NCBI GenBank assembly: GCA_002347485.1
Contig: DDXM01000037.1
Location: 53,876 to 117,875 of the forward strand
Direction of reading: 5' to 3'
DNA length: 64,000 bases
Source of the DNA: Anaerolineaceae bacterium UBA2260
GTDB taxonomy: Bacteria; Chloroflexota; Anaerolineae; Anaerolineales; Anaerolineaceae
The position numbers were made by a program, and so were the translations under genes. Position 1 is the first letter of the stretch. The number at the start of each line of letters is the position of its first letter. Shown here in pieces: positions 1 through 7,557 of the stretch. A model generated the notes under the pieces. It did no database searches, was not told the origin of the DNA, and worked only from the letters and a program-made list of their open reading frames with translations.

Positions 1-855
1 GGTAAGGAAAGCGTTTTCATCTTCCTGCATGAGCATTCTCAACGCAGTCGGTGCTGTGTACCACACATTGACTTTCTGGTTTTGCAGGATCTTCAACCAG
101 CTGGCCGCGTTGTAACTCCCGCTGTATTGTGCCTGGAGCGCGCCGCTGCTGAAAGGCGCGATCAACCCGTAGACGATGCCGGTGATCCACGCCGGGTCGG
201 CGGTGCACCAATAGATGTCCCGTTCCTCCAGCTGCATGATATCGCGAAAGGATTGGCGCATATCACCTAAAGCGCCGTGAACGTGCAATGCGCCCTTGGG
301 TTTGCCGGTGGAACCGGAGGTGTACTGCAGAAAAGCTGGTGTTTCTTTATCCACCATGTGGGGGTAATCGAAAAGTCCGCCGGTAACCGCAATCAGGCGC
401 TTGAGGCTCAGGATAGTGTCGTCCTGGTGGTCGTCGAGATCGGTCACAAGTATCTTTTTCAAAGCGGGCAGCCTGTCCTTAATGGCGATGATTTTGCGCA
501 GCAGGCTCCTGCGAGTGAGGATAATGCGAGTTTGGCTGTTGGAAAGCCTGTCGAGCAATCCCTCTTCGCCAAGCGTGCTGAAGAGGATGCAGGAGACCGC
601 CTGGTTCTTTAGTATTCCGAAGAAAGAGTTGATCAGCTGCAAACTGCGGGGGAGGAAGATGCTGATCGTATCCCCTGGTTTTACATTGAGTTGTTTCAAT
701 ACCGCAGCCAAACGGTTTGATTCGCGTTCAAAGTAGGCAAAGGTGAAGCTTTCAGTTGACAGGTCATTTTCGATCCAGCGCAACGCTTCGCGACGCTCCT
801 GGCCATTTTCGACAAAGCGGGTTACGCATGCGTAGGCAATGTTCTCGACAAACAT
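1..855 (-). CDS. Acetyl-CoA synthetase-like AMP-forming ligase (3' end outside window)
   Basis: This is an open frame of about 285 codons read leftward from ATG at 855 and running off the window edge, so only the N-terminal half is visible. AMP-binding enzymes of this type convert acetate or a short acyl acid, ATP and CoA to acyl-CoA in the cytoplasm. The P-loop-like signature YTSGSTGKPKGALHVHG sits at about residue 175-190. It is followed by YWCTADPAWITGIVYG, wording typical of AcsA-type acetyl-CoA synthetases rather than long-chain ligases. The start is supported by GGGAGG six bases upstream. It is short at the N-terminus compared with full Acs (about 650 residues), more like the Bacillus AcsA group. 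Substrate is inferred. Confidence 0.85.
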   Translation of the reverse strand, partial: MFVENIAYACVTRFVENGQERREALRWIENDLSTESFTFAYFERESNRLAAVLKQLNVKPGDTISIFLPRSLQLINSFFGILKNQAVSCILFSTLGEEGLLDRLSNSQTRIILTRRSLLRKIIAIKDRLPALKKILVTDLDDHQDDTILSLKRLIAVTGGLFDYPHMVDKETPAFLQYTSGSTGKPKGALHVHGALGDMRQSFRDIMQLEERDIYWCTADPAWITGIVYGLIAPFSSGALQAQYSGSYNAASWLKILQNQKVNVWYTAPTALRMLMQEDENAFLT

Positions 856-1158
856 TAATCCTCCCTCAAGGATTGGACATCCTGCGCCACTGGAAATGAC
901 GGGTGTGGAATCACCGGAGATCAGGTCATCCACTGCTACCCGTACCCAGGGTAGATCCAGAATGTGAACCGATGGTACGCCAACCTATTCTTGCGTTCCA
1001 ACAATCCGGCGAGCAGACCTTCCATAGGGTTGAAGTCAAACCACCGTAACAGGACGCGGCGTAATTGCCATTATACTCAAAGTAAAGAACTGCATGATAG
1101 AATTTTCATCTGAGGAAAATTGCCTTAATCACCAAGGATATAGGACGCACACGAAAAG
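856..1158. other. Intergenic region with a possible decayed coding fragment
   Basis: About 300 bases separate divergent genes. On the minus strand a short open stretch at about 1045-936 reads WFDFNPMEGLLAGLLERK and then hits a stop. It loosely recalls a motif of acyl/aminoacyl-transferase (GNAT or FemAB-like) proteins but is too short to assign. The right part carries the promoter of the downstream gene. Nothing else recognisable. Confidence 0.3.
1095..1103 (+). promoter_or_regulatory. Extended -10 promoter element
   Basis: TGATAGAAT (TG-n-TAGAAT) lies 56 bases before the NusG-like start and matches the extended -10 form seen repeatedly in this window. No clear -35 is visible, as is common for extended -10 promoters. 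Confidence 0.4.
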
Positions 1159-1683
1159 ATGACACTCGCCTGGCTTGTGATCCGTAGTAAACCCAACCGT
1201 GAGGATTTTCTCGCGCGTGAGTTGGAATCCCGAGATGTTGAGGTTTTTCATCCAAGGTTATTGGCAAACCCGGTAAACCCGCGCGCCCGGCGTTTCAAAC
1301 CTTACTTTCCGGGTTACGTATTTGTGCGCGTTGATGTTGAGAAGATTAATACATCTTCGCTTGAGCACATCCCCGGGGCGGCGAACCTTGTCTCATTCGG
1401 GGGTGAGCTCGCGTCCGTGCCGGATAACATTGTTCATGCGATCCGTCGCAAGGTGGAGGAGACGAACGCTGCCGGTGGTGAAAAAGCCGCGACCTTGCAT
1501 CCTGGTGACCTGGTTGAGATCGAGCATGGACCTTTCGCCGGCTACACCGCCATCCTCGATGCCAGCTTGCCTGGCAGCGAACGCGTGCGAGTGCTCCTGC
1601 GCATGCTCGAGAAGCGGGAGCTTCCGGTAGAAATGCCTGCTGGGTTCATAAAGGCGAGAAAAACCCCAAAAAAGAAATATTAA
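1159..1683 (+). CDS. NusG-family transcription antiterminator (RfaH/LoaP/UpxY-like)
   Basis: This 174-residue protein has an N-terminal NGN domain (WLVIRSKPNREDFLARELE, then YFPGYVFVRVD at about 51-61) and a C-terminal KOW-like segment (LHPGDLVEIEHGPFAGYTAIL at about 114-134), as in NusG. NGN proteins bind the RNA polymerase clamp helices and suppress pausing and termination. The gene is not in the usual secE-rplK context. It sits directly upstream of a polysaccharide operon, the position typical of specialised paralogues such as RfaH, LoaP and UpxY that act on one long operon. Its role as the operon-specific antiterminator is therefore inferred from family and position. The ribosome site is weak (GAAAAG). 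The basic C-terminal tail (KARKTPKKKY) is unremarkable. Confidence 0.88.
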   Translation: MTLAWLVIRSKPNREDFLARELESRDVEVFHPRLLANPVNPRARRFKPYFPGYVFVRVDVEKINTSSLEHIPGAANLVSFGGELASVPDNIVHAIRRKVEETNAAGGEKAATLHPGDLVEIEHGPFAGYTAILDASLPGSERVRVLLRMLEKRELPVEMPAGFIKARKTPKKKY

Positions 1684-1720
1684 TTGTACGATCTGGTGAG
1701 ACAATCTCAGATCGGTCCGT

Positions 1721-1764
1721 AGAGTCTCCGTAAAGTCTCCGTAAAGTCTCCGTAAAGTCTCCAA
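1721..1764. repeat. Four tandem 11-bp repeats in the polysaccharide operon leader
   Basis: Four consecutive units run AGAGTCTCCGT, AAAGTCTCCGT, AAAGTCTCCGT, AAAGTCTCCAA, with a partial TCCGT just before. The array lies between the NusG-like gene and the sugar transferase, about 90 bases before the latter's start. An 11-bp period is close to one DNA helical turn, so a protein array or antiterminator recruitment site is possible; function unknown. Confidence 0.8.
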
Positions 1765-1780
1765 ACAATAGAGAAAATTC

Positions 1781-1789
1781 TGATATACT
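1781..1789 (+). promoter_or_regulatory. Extended -10 promoter element before sugar transferase
   Basis: TGATATACT (TG-n-TATACT) is 61 bases upstream of the ATG at 1851 and just downstream of the 11-bp repeats, which would cover the -25 to -60 region of this promoter. No convincing -35 hexamer. Confidence 0.45.
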
Positions 1790-1850
1790 ATATTTTAAAT
1801 TATTTCAATCCTCGCAATTATCTTGTTCTGTAAACAAATAAGGGGAAAAA

Positions 1851-3383
1851 ATGAGTCGAGCTGTCGATTTCTCTGATAAGCAGGTTTATAGGCAGGTAAC
1901 TCTCACAGCGGCAACCCAAATTAGAAAGAGAGGGCTGCGATTTTTAAAACGCGCTTTGGATATTTTTGCGGCGTTTTGGGGCTTATTTTTCTCTTCCCCT
2001 TTGTTTCTTTTTATTGCCATACGCATTAAACGAGAATCTCCCGGGCCTGTTTTTTACCGTGGTGACCGCGTCGGGAGAAATGGAAAGCCTTTTAAAATTC
2101 TCAAGTTCCGCACCATGTATGAATCTCCCGAAAATCACAACGGTTCAAGATTAACCGGCAAGAACGATTCACGCGTGACCCCGTTCGGTTCTTGGCTGCG
2201 CCGGACAAAGCTTAATGAACTGCCGCAGTTGTGGAATGTGCTGGTCGGAGAGATGAGCCTGGTGGGGCCGCGGCCGGAAGACCCGCACTTCGTGGAGCAA
2301 TGGCCGGAGGAGGTGAGAGTAGAAGTATTATCGGTGCGACCGGGGATGACCAGCCCCGCGTCCGTTACGTACCGGGATGAGGAAAACCTGCTAACCGGCA
2401 GTAGCGTTCTGGATGAATATTTACGCACCATCTTGCCGGAAAAATTGCGCCTTGACCAGCTTTATGTCCACCATTACACCTTCTTGGGTGACCTGGACAC
2501 CATTTTTATGACATTGGTGATGCTGCTGCCGGGGTTACGAACCAAGAAAGTCCGGGAAGATGTACTGTTCCAGGGTCCGCTGGTTAGTTTTGCCCGCCGA
2601 TACGTTTCCTGGTTTTTGATTGACACATTGGTCGCATTTATCTCGATTTCAATAGTATCTTTGTTGGCGCGCATATCCGGCCCTTTCAATATCGGCTTTG
2701 GCCGCATGGTTGGGATCGCCTTGGGTCTGGCGTTTATCATGGGTTTGACGAATACATTATTCGGCCTGAAAAACATCTCGTGGCGGTATGCCAGCCCAAC
2801 GCATGTGTTTGACCTGGGATTATCAACTCTGGTTGGGATGCTGGTTTTCTCGTTACTGGTCTTGCCCGTCCTGGGTATTAACCTGCCTGTAATCTTACTG
2901 GTGTTATTTGGATTGATCACATTGGGTGGCTTCGTGACTGTACGCTATCGCGAAAGATTGATCACCGGGCTGGCTTCCCGTTGGATCCACTGGCGCAGTC
3001 AGAACAGCCTGATGGGTGAGCGGATTCTGATCATCGGCGCAGGCGATGCCGGTCAACTGGCGATCTGGCTGCTGGAAAAGAGCAATCTTTCGCCAGCTTT
3101 TTCGGTCGTGGGAATGGTGGATGATGACTATAAAAAAGTCGGACAGCGATTTAACGGTTATGAAGTGCTCGGCACCACCCGTGATATACCGGAGATTGTG
3201 GTAAAAAAGAGTATCGGGTTGATCATGTTTGCCATCACCCGGGTAAACAAAAAGGACAAGGAGCGCATTCTCGAAACCTGCCGTGATCTGAACGTGCACA
3301 TGATCATGGTACCGGATCTGCTTAAAGTGGTCAGTGACTACATTACCCAGCAAACCCGCGAGGTGGTGGAAACTAATGAGTGA
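1851..3383 (+). CDS. Polyprenyl-phosphate sugar-1-phosphate transferase with permuted domain order
   Basis: 510 residues. Residues about 31-228 are a bacterial sugar transferase domain. It has a membrane segment at about 40-57, KILKFRTMYESPENHNG at about 82-98, and NELPQLWNVLVGEMSLVGPRP at about 122-142. Such enzymes move a sugar-1-phosphate from a nucleotide sugar to undecaprenyl phosphate, the first step of glycan assembly. It continues with about four membrane helices (roughly 252-274, 286-306, 321-343, 345-363). A Rossmann-like nucleotide-binding domain begins ERILIIGAGDAGQLAIW at about 390. In WbaP-type enzymes the helices and Rossmann-like domain come first and the transferase last; here the order is reversed. 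First gene of a tightly spaced operon, overlapping the next gene by 8 bases. Sugar specificity cannot be read. Confidence 0.88.
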   Translation: MSRAVDFSDKQVYRQVTLTAATQIRKRGLRFLKRALDIFAAFWGLFFSSPLFLFIAIRIKRESPGPVFYRGDRVGRNGKPFKILKFRTMYESPENHNGSRLTGKNDSRVTPFGSWLRRTKLNELPQLWNVLVGEMSLVGPRPEDPHFVEQWPEEVRVEVLSVRPGMTSPASVTYRDEENLLTGSSVLDEYLRTILPEKLRLDQLYVHHYTFLGDLDTIFMTLVMLLPGLRTKKVREDVLFQGPLVSFARRYVSWFLIDTLVAFISISIVSLLARISGPFNIGFGRMVGIALGLAFIMGLTNTLFGLKNISWRYASPTHVFDLGLSTLVGMLVFSLLVLPVLGINLPVILLVLFGLITLGGFVTVRYRERLITGLASRWIHWRSQNSLMGERILIIGAGDAGQLAIWLLEKSNLSPAFSVVGMVDDDYKKVGQRFNGYEVLGTTRDIPEIVVKKSIGLIMFAITRVNKKDKERILETCRDLNVHMIMVPDLLKVVSDYITQQTREVVETNE

Positions 3384-4371
3384 GAAATGGAAGGATCGTA
3401 AAATTCTGGTTACCGGCGGCGGCGGTTTTATCGGCAGCCGGCTGGTAGAGGTGCTGATGAGGTCTGGCGCGCAAGTGCGCGCCTTTGTGCGCTATAACTC
3501 GCGTGGTGATTCCGGCCTCTTGCGCACGCTTTCTCCTTACGTATTAGGGGAAATTGAGATCGTTCCTGGTGATCTGCGCGATGAGGACGCGGTGCGCAAT
3601 GCGGTCAGGGATCGCGAGGTGGTCTTTCACCTGGGAGCGTTGATCTCGATTCCCTACTCGTACTTGCACCCGGCTGAGGTAGCCGAGACGAATATGATGG
3701 GCACGCTGAATGTATTGCTTGCCTGCCGCGACATGGGCGTGCAGCGCCTGGTCCACACTTCCACCAGCGAGGTGTATGGCACTGCCCGCACCGCTCCCAT
3801 CAGCGAACGCCATCCCTTGCAGGGACAATCGCCATATTCCGCCAGCAAGATCGGGGCGGATAAACTGGCGGAGAGTTTCTACTGCGCGTATGACCTTCCG
3901 GTGATCACGGTGCGTCCTTTCAACACCTATGGGCCGGCGCAATCGGCGCGCGCGGTCATTCCCACCATCATTACCCAGGCGCTCACCCGCGACACCATTC
4001 ACCTGGGCAATCTTGACTCTACCCGCGATTTCACCTATGTGGATGACACCGTCGCCGGCTTTCTGAGCGCGGCAGAAGGCAGCGCCGGAATTGGCGAGGT
4101 CTTCAACCTGGGCACTGGCGAAGAAATTCGCATTGGCGACCTGGCTAACAAGGTCATCGCGATGGTCGGGCGTGATGTCAAAATTGATTTGCAACCGGAA
4201 CGCCTGCGTCCGGAAAAATCCGAAGTGATGCGCTTGATCTCGGATAACCGCCGCGCGCGCGAGGTGCTGGGCTGGTCGCCGCAGATTTCCCTTGAAGAGG
4301 GATTGAAACGCACCATTCACTGGATCAGTGAGAATATCAACCAATATCGGGTCGGTAAATATGAGTTCTAA
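3376..4371 (+). CDS. NAD-dependent 4,6-dehydratase/epimerase, LegB-like SDR
   Basis: An extended short-chain dehydrogenase of 331 residues. It has the Rossmann motif TGGGGFIGS near residue 10, the catalytic Tyr-Lys in SPYSASKIGADK, and HTSTSEVYGTA and RPFNTYGPAQSARAVIPTIITQ. These strings closely resemble LegB-type NDP-GlcNAc 4,6-dehydratases, which make the 4-keto-6-deoxy intermediate of amino sugars. The ATG at 3376 gives the natural N-terminus (MSEKWKDRKILVTGGGG) and overlaps the upstream stop codon. An earlier in-frame ATG at 3334 would add 14 unlikely residues. The neighbouring nucleotidyltransferase and aminotransferase fit a nucleotide-4-amino-sugar pathway. A UDP-glucose-type epimerase is the main alternative. 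Confidence 0.87.
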   Translation: MSEKWKDRKILVTGGGGFIGSRLVEVLMRSGAQVRAFVRYNSRGDSGLLRTLSPYVLGEIEIVPGDLRDEDAVRNAVRDREVVFHLGALISIPYSYLHPAEVAETNMMGTLNVLLACRDMGVQRLVHTSTSEVYGTARTAPISERHPLQGQSPYSASKIGADKLAESFYCAYDLPVITVRPFNTYGPAQSARAVIPTIITQALTRDTIHLGNLDSTRDFTYVDDTVAGFLSAAEGSAGIGEVFNLGTGEEIRIGDLANKVIAMVGRDVKIDLQPERLRPEKSEVMRLISDNRRAREVLGWSPQISLEEGLKRTIHWISENINQYRVGKYEF

Positions 4372-5089
4372 GCAAAGCAAAATTCGCGCAGTAGTGCTGG
4401 CGGGCGGAAAGGGAACACGGCTCGCGCCCTACACCCGCATTTTCCCCAAACCGCTGATGCCGATCGGGGATTTCCCCATCCTCGAGATCATGCTGCGGCA
4501 AATGAAACACGCCGGTATCCGGCATGTAACACTCACCGTGGGCTATCTCGGGAATATGCTGCGACTGTTTTTCCAGGATGGCGCGCGGTTGGGCATACAG
4601 ATCGATTATGTCGATGAGAATAAACCGCTCGGCACATCGGGACCGTTAGCGAACGTGGAAGGCCTGGAGGATACATTCCTGGTGACCAACGGTGATGTTC
4701 TCACCGACCTTGATATTATCGATCTCATCACTTTTCATCAGCAGCAGGGAGCTGTCGCCACCATCGCCACGCACAAACGCAAAGTCAACATTAACCTGGG
4801 CGTGGTCGAATTGGATAAACAGAATACCGTGGTCGATTATCTCGAAAAGCCGAGCATCGATTACCTGGTGAGTATGGGGGTTTACGTGTTCGAACCGCGC
4901 GTTCTGCAGTACATACCGAAGGACGAATATCTCGACTTCCCTGACCTGGTGAAAATACTGGTCGCTGCCGGAGAAAAGGTGAGCGGCTATGTTTTCAAGG
5001 GGTATTGGGAGGACCTGGGCAACCAGGACGATTACGCCCGCGCAACGGCGGATTTTGAAAAAGACCGATCCCGCTTTTTAAAGGAGTAA
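4361..5089 (+). CDS. Sugar-1-phosphate nucleotidyltransferase
   Basis: 242 residues from the ATG at 4361, which overlaps the preceding gene's end by 11 bases. It carries the nucleotidyltransferase signature AVVLAGGKGTRLAPYTRIFPKPLMPIGD near the N-terminus (phosphate-binding GGKGTR and the PKP lysine), LVTNGDVLTD for the metal/sugar site and FKGYWEDLGNQDDYARA near the C-terminus. The enzyme joins a sugar 1-phosphate to NTP with release of pyrophosphate. There is no C-terminal left-handed beta-helix, so it is shorter than GlmU or GlgC. In the LegB/LegC context it may activate GlcNAc-1-P (PtmE/LegX-like), but glucose or mannose cannot be excluded. Confidence 0.88.
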   Translation: MSSKQSKIRAVVLAGGKGTRLAPYTRIFPKPLMPIGDFPILEIMLRQMKHAGIRHVTLTVGYLGNMLRLFFQDGARLGIQIDYVDENKPLGTSGPLANVEGLEDTFLVTNGDVLTDLDIIDLITFHQQQGAVATIATHKRKVNINLGVVELDKQNTVVDYLEKPSIDYLVSMGVYVFEPRVLQYIPKDEYLDFPDLVKILVAAGEKVSGYVFKGYWEDLGNQDDYARATADFEKDRSRFLKE

Positions 5090-5092
5090 TGC

Positions 5093-6232
5093 ATGAATTG
5101 GGTCGTTCCATTATCGGATGTGAAATTTGGCATCGAAGAAATCAACGCCGTGACTGCAGTGCTGGAAAGCGGCTGGTTGACGATGGGGGCGGTGACCGCC
5201 GAGTTTGAAAAGGAATTCGCCGCCTATACCGGCGCGAAGCACGCGTTGGCGGTCTCGAACGCCACGGTCGCGCTGCACATGGCCTGCCTGGGACTGGATA
5301 TCGGTTCGGGCGATGAGGTGATCGTCCCTTCGCTGACCTTTGTGGCGACCGCCAATGCTGTGCGCTACACCGGGGCGACGCCGGTTTTCGCCGATATCAC
5401 CAGTGAGAACAATCTGACGATCTCGCTGGCATCCATCGAGCGCGCGCTCACCCCGCGCACCAAAGCGGTGATAGTGATGCATTACGGCGGTTACGCCTGC
5501 GACATGCCTGCCATCCTTGCCTGGGCTGAAGAGCGCGGGCTGCCGGTCATCGAGGACGCCGCCCACGCTGCGGGATCATTTCTGGATGGCAGGCACCTGG
5601 GTACCTGGGGGAAGACGGGGTGCTTCAGCTTTTTCTCCAACAAGAACCTCTCGACGGGCGAGGGGGGCATGATTGTCACCGATGACGACGCGCTGGCGGA
5701 GCGCTTTCGTCTGCTGCGCTCGCACGGCATGACCTCGCTCACCTGGGACCGCCACCAGGGGCACGCCTGGAGCTACGATGTGGTCGCTACTGGCTACAAC
5801 TACCGCATCGATGAGATCCGCTCCGCGCTGGGGCGGGTGCAATTGAGCAAGCTGGAAGACAACAATACCCGCCGCCGTGAACTGGTCAGCCTGTACCGTG
5901 ATCTGCTGATTGAGTTGTGCCCCGCGATCAGTGTCCCCTTCCGGGATCACCCCGGGGTGTCCGCCGGGCATATCATGCCGGTGCTGCTGCCGCGCGGCGC
6001 CAACCGCTTGCGTTTCATGGAGGGCATGAAGTCACATGGCATCCAGACCAGCATCCACTACCCGCCGATCCATACCTTCACCTCGTTCAGGGAAAGTGCC
6101 AGAGGCGCTGACCGGCTGCCGGTGACCGATGACGTTGCCGCGCGCGAGGTAACCCTGCCGCTTTACCCCACGCTGAGCGATGAGCAGGTGAAGTTGGTGG
6201 TGGAAGCCGCCCGTGACTCGCTTGGCATCTGA
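5093..6232 (+). CDS. DegT/DnrJ/EryC1/StrS-family sugar aminotransferase
   Basis: 379 residues, the usual family length. The PLP-binding lysine is K184 in FFSNKNLSTGEGGM, preceded by VIEDAAHAAGS (the aspartate that contacts the pyridine nitrogen). The N-terminus has LESGWLTMG and LAVSNATVALHMA, both family hallmarks. These enzymes aminate a 4-keto (or 3-keto) nucleotide sugar with glutamate as donor. The start at 5093 has AAGGAG six bases upstream and is three bases after the previous stop codon. As last gene of the operon it would aminate the product of the LegB-like dehydratase, giving an NDP-4-amino-4,6-dideoxy sugar. The exact position aminated is inferred. Confidence 0.9.
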   Translation: MNWVVPLSDVKFGIEEINAVTAVLESGWLTMGAVTAEFEKEFAAYTGAKHALAVSNATVALHMACLGLDIGSGDEVIVPSLTFVATANAVRYTGATPVFADITSENNLTISLASIERALTPRTKAVIVMHYGGYACDMPAILAWAEERGLPVIEDAAHAAGSFLDGRHLGTWGKTGCFSFFSNKNLSTGEGGMIVTDDDALAERFRLLRSHGMTSLTWDRHQGHAWSYDVVATGYNYRIDEIRSALGRVQLSKLEDNNTRRRELVSLYRDLLIELCPAISVPFRDHPGVSAGHIMPVLLPRGANRLRFMEGMKSHGIQTSIHYPPIHTFTSFRESARGADRLPVTDDVAAREVTLPLYPTLSDEQVKLVVEAARDSLGI

Positions 6233-6275
6233 GCGTTTTTTCGAAAGTTTCTAATCAACCGGATAACCATTCATT

Positions 6276-7118
6276 ATGAATCCGGATTCCCGACCCTCGC
6301 CTGACACGCTTTTCAAGATCCTCAACCGGAATACTTTACTTGAGGATTTGCTCCCTACCATATCACCCAGGATCGGCTCGAGCTCGAAAAAGCGACGCAG
6401 GGGCAGGGTGTGTCTCTTTTGCTACACAACCGTTTGTCGAAAGTGAAGTCGCTTGTTCCTTCCGATCTGAAACAAAACTTGCGCGACGCCTATTTGCAGG
6501 CGACTGCCCGTAACATGGTCATACTGCATCATGCCGGGACGGTGCTCAAAGCACTGAGCGAGCGCGGACTCGAGGTGATCGTGCTAAAAGGGCTATACCT
6601 CGCCGAGGTGGTGTATTCGGGCATCGGGCTACGTACCTTCGAGGACATTGACTTGCTGCTGCGACGGCGAGACCTGCCGGCGGCACTGGAGGTGATGCGC
6701 GGCAGGGGTGTGAACTGAGCACCTGGTATGACCCTGCTGATTCCAACCGCGATATCAAGCACATCCCGGCGCCGGTGAAGAAAGGCGCACCGATCGTTGA
6801 GCTGCACTGGACCATCCTGGAGGAAGAGGAACCGTTTTCAATCGATGTGGAAGCGATGTGGGCGCGCAGCGTGCCTGCTGAGATTGCCGGGGTGGGCGTG
6901 CGCGGGCTGAGCGTGGAGGACCTGCTGCTGCATCTGAGCCTGCACCTTACCTACCAGCACCGGCTGGTAGGGGGGTGAGGAGCCACTACGACATCGACGC
7001 GGTCATTCGTAACGGCGGCGTGGACTGGACGCGGCTGGTGAGCACTGCGCAGGAATGGGGCGTGGAGCGCGGGTGACCTGGTTGACGCTGCACATGTTGG
7101 AGGATATCGCTGGTACAT
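6276..7118 (+). pseudogene. Broken nucleotidyltransferase-like gene (NTP_transf_5 type)
   Basis: Pieces of one protein appear in successive frames. Frame of 6276 gives MNPDSRPSPDTLFKILNRN; frame of 6410 gives QATARNMVILHHAGTVLKAL, EVIVLKGLYLAEVVY and RTFEDIDLLLRR. A stop at 6716 is followed by WYDPADSNRDIKHIPAP and VELHWTILEEEEPFS in another frame. SHYDIDAVIRNGGVDWTRLV follows after 6981, then VTWLTLHMLEDIAG after 7073. The string matches the uncharacterised nucleotidyltransferase family found near polysaccharide genes (IVLKG, DIDLL). At least four frameshifts are needed, so it is a pseudogene unless the assembly is poor here. It runs straight into the next remnant. Confidence 0.75.
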
Positions 7119-7557
7119 CTTTACCGCGACCCCGGTGTTCCCAACGGCTACGCATACCTTCACGGCTACCCAGGTGACCCTAACTGCGACGCATACCCTC
7201 ACCGCTACCCCGGTGACCCCAACAGCGACAGCCACTGTTCCACTTGCTCTCTCATACACAATTTCCAGCACAGTGGTCGACGCACTAAGCGTGCCGCTTA
7301 GCGGAGTTACGATCCGGGATAATTACGGACGTTCAGTCATTCAACGCGACCAGGAAGTACACCTTATGCCCAGGGTTCCCGGCAGGTACTTACACCCTCA
7401 TGCCATAGCATGCGGGATATGGTTTCGCGCCTGAAACCCCAGAGGTTACCGTGATCGATGCTGATATTTCCGGGGTCAATTTCACTAGCACCGCGTATAC
7501 GTATCCCTACTGATTTCACCGGCGCATAAAACAAAAACCAATAATAACAATGTCGAA
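7119..7557 (+). pseudogene. Broken N-terminal part of a Thr-rich surface protein
   Basis: A low-complexity stretch (TATPVFPTATHTFTATQ and following) at 7126-7235 leads into a carboxypeptidase-regulatory-like beta domain (SYTISSTVVDALSVPLSGVT, then TYTLMP-stop-HAGYGFAPETPEV and VIDADISGVNFTS). The domain is split by a frameshift near 7350, an in-frame TAG at 7406 and another shift near 7505. Reading then re-enters the frame of the Fn3-like protein that follows. This is a remnant of a secreted linker-plus-domain protein whose own 5' end is missing. Confidence 0.6.
7126..7235 (+). repeat. Imperfect repeats encoding Thr/Ala/Pro linker
   Basis: Degenerate copies of a roughly 30-39-base unit (ACGCATACCyTCACsGCTACCC followed by a GTGACCCyAAC-like spacer) encode a TATPVTPTA-type linker. 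Such linkers are common in exported proteins of this lineage and are prone to slippage and deletion. Confidence 0.5.

Noticed and set aside
1393..1764. Minus-strand frame of 123 codons covering the 11-bp repeats
   Set aside because: Its C-terminal part is antisense to the NusG-like gene and its N-terminus is just translated repeats; no ribosome site.
3544..4380. Long minus-strand frame opposite the LegB-like gene
   Set aside because: Antisense shadow; composition and lack of motif do not support coding, while the plus strand matches a known family.
6716..6718. TGA in the nucleotidyltransferase remnant as a possible selenocysteine codon (selA is in the window)
   Set aside because: The protein continues in a different frame, not after an in-frame TGA, and no SECIS-like hairpin follows.
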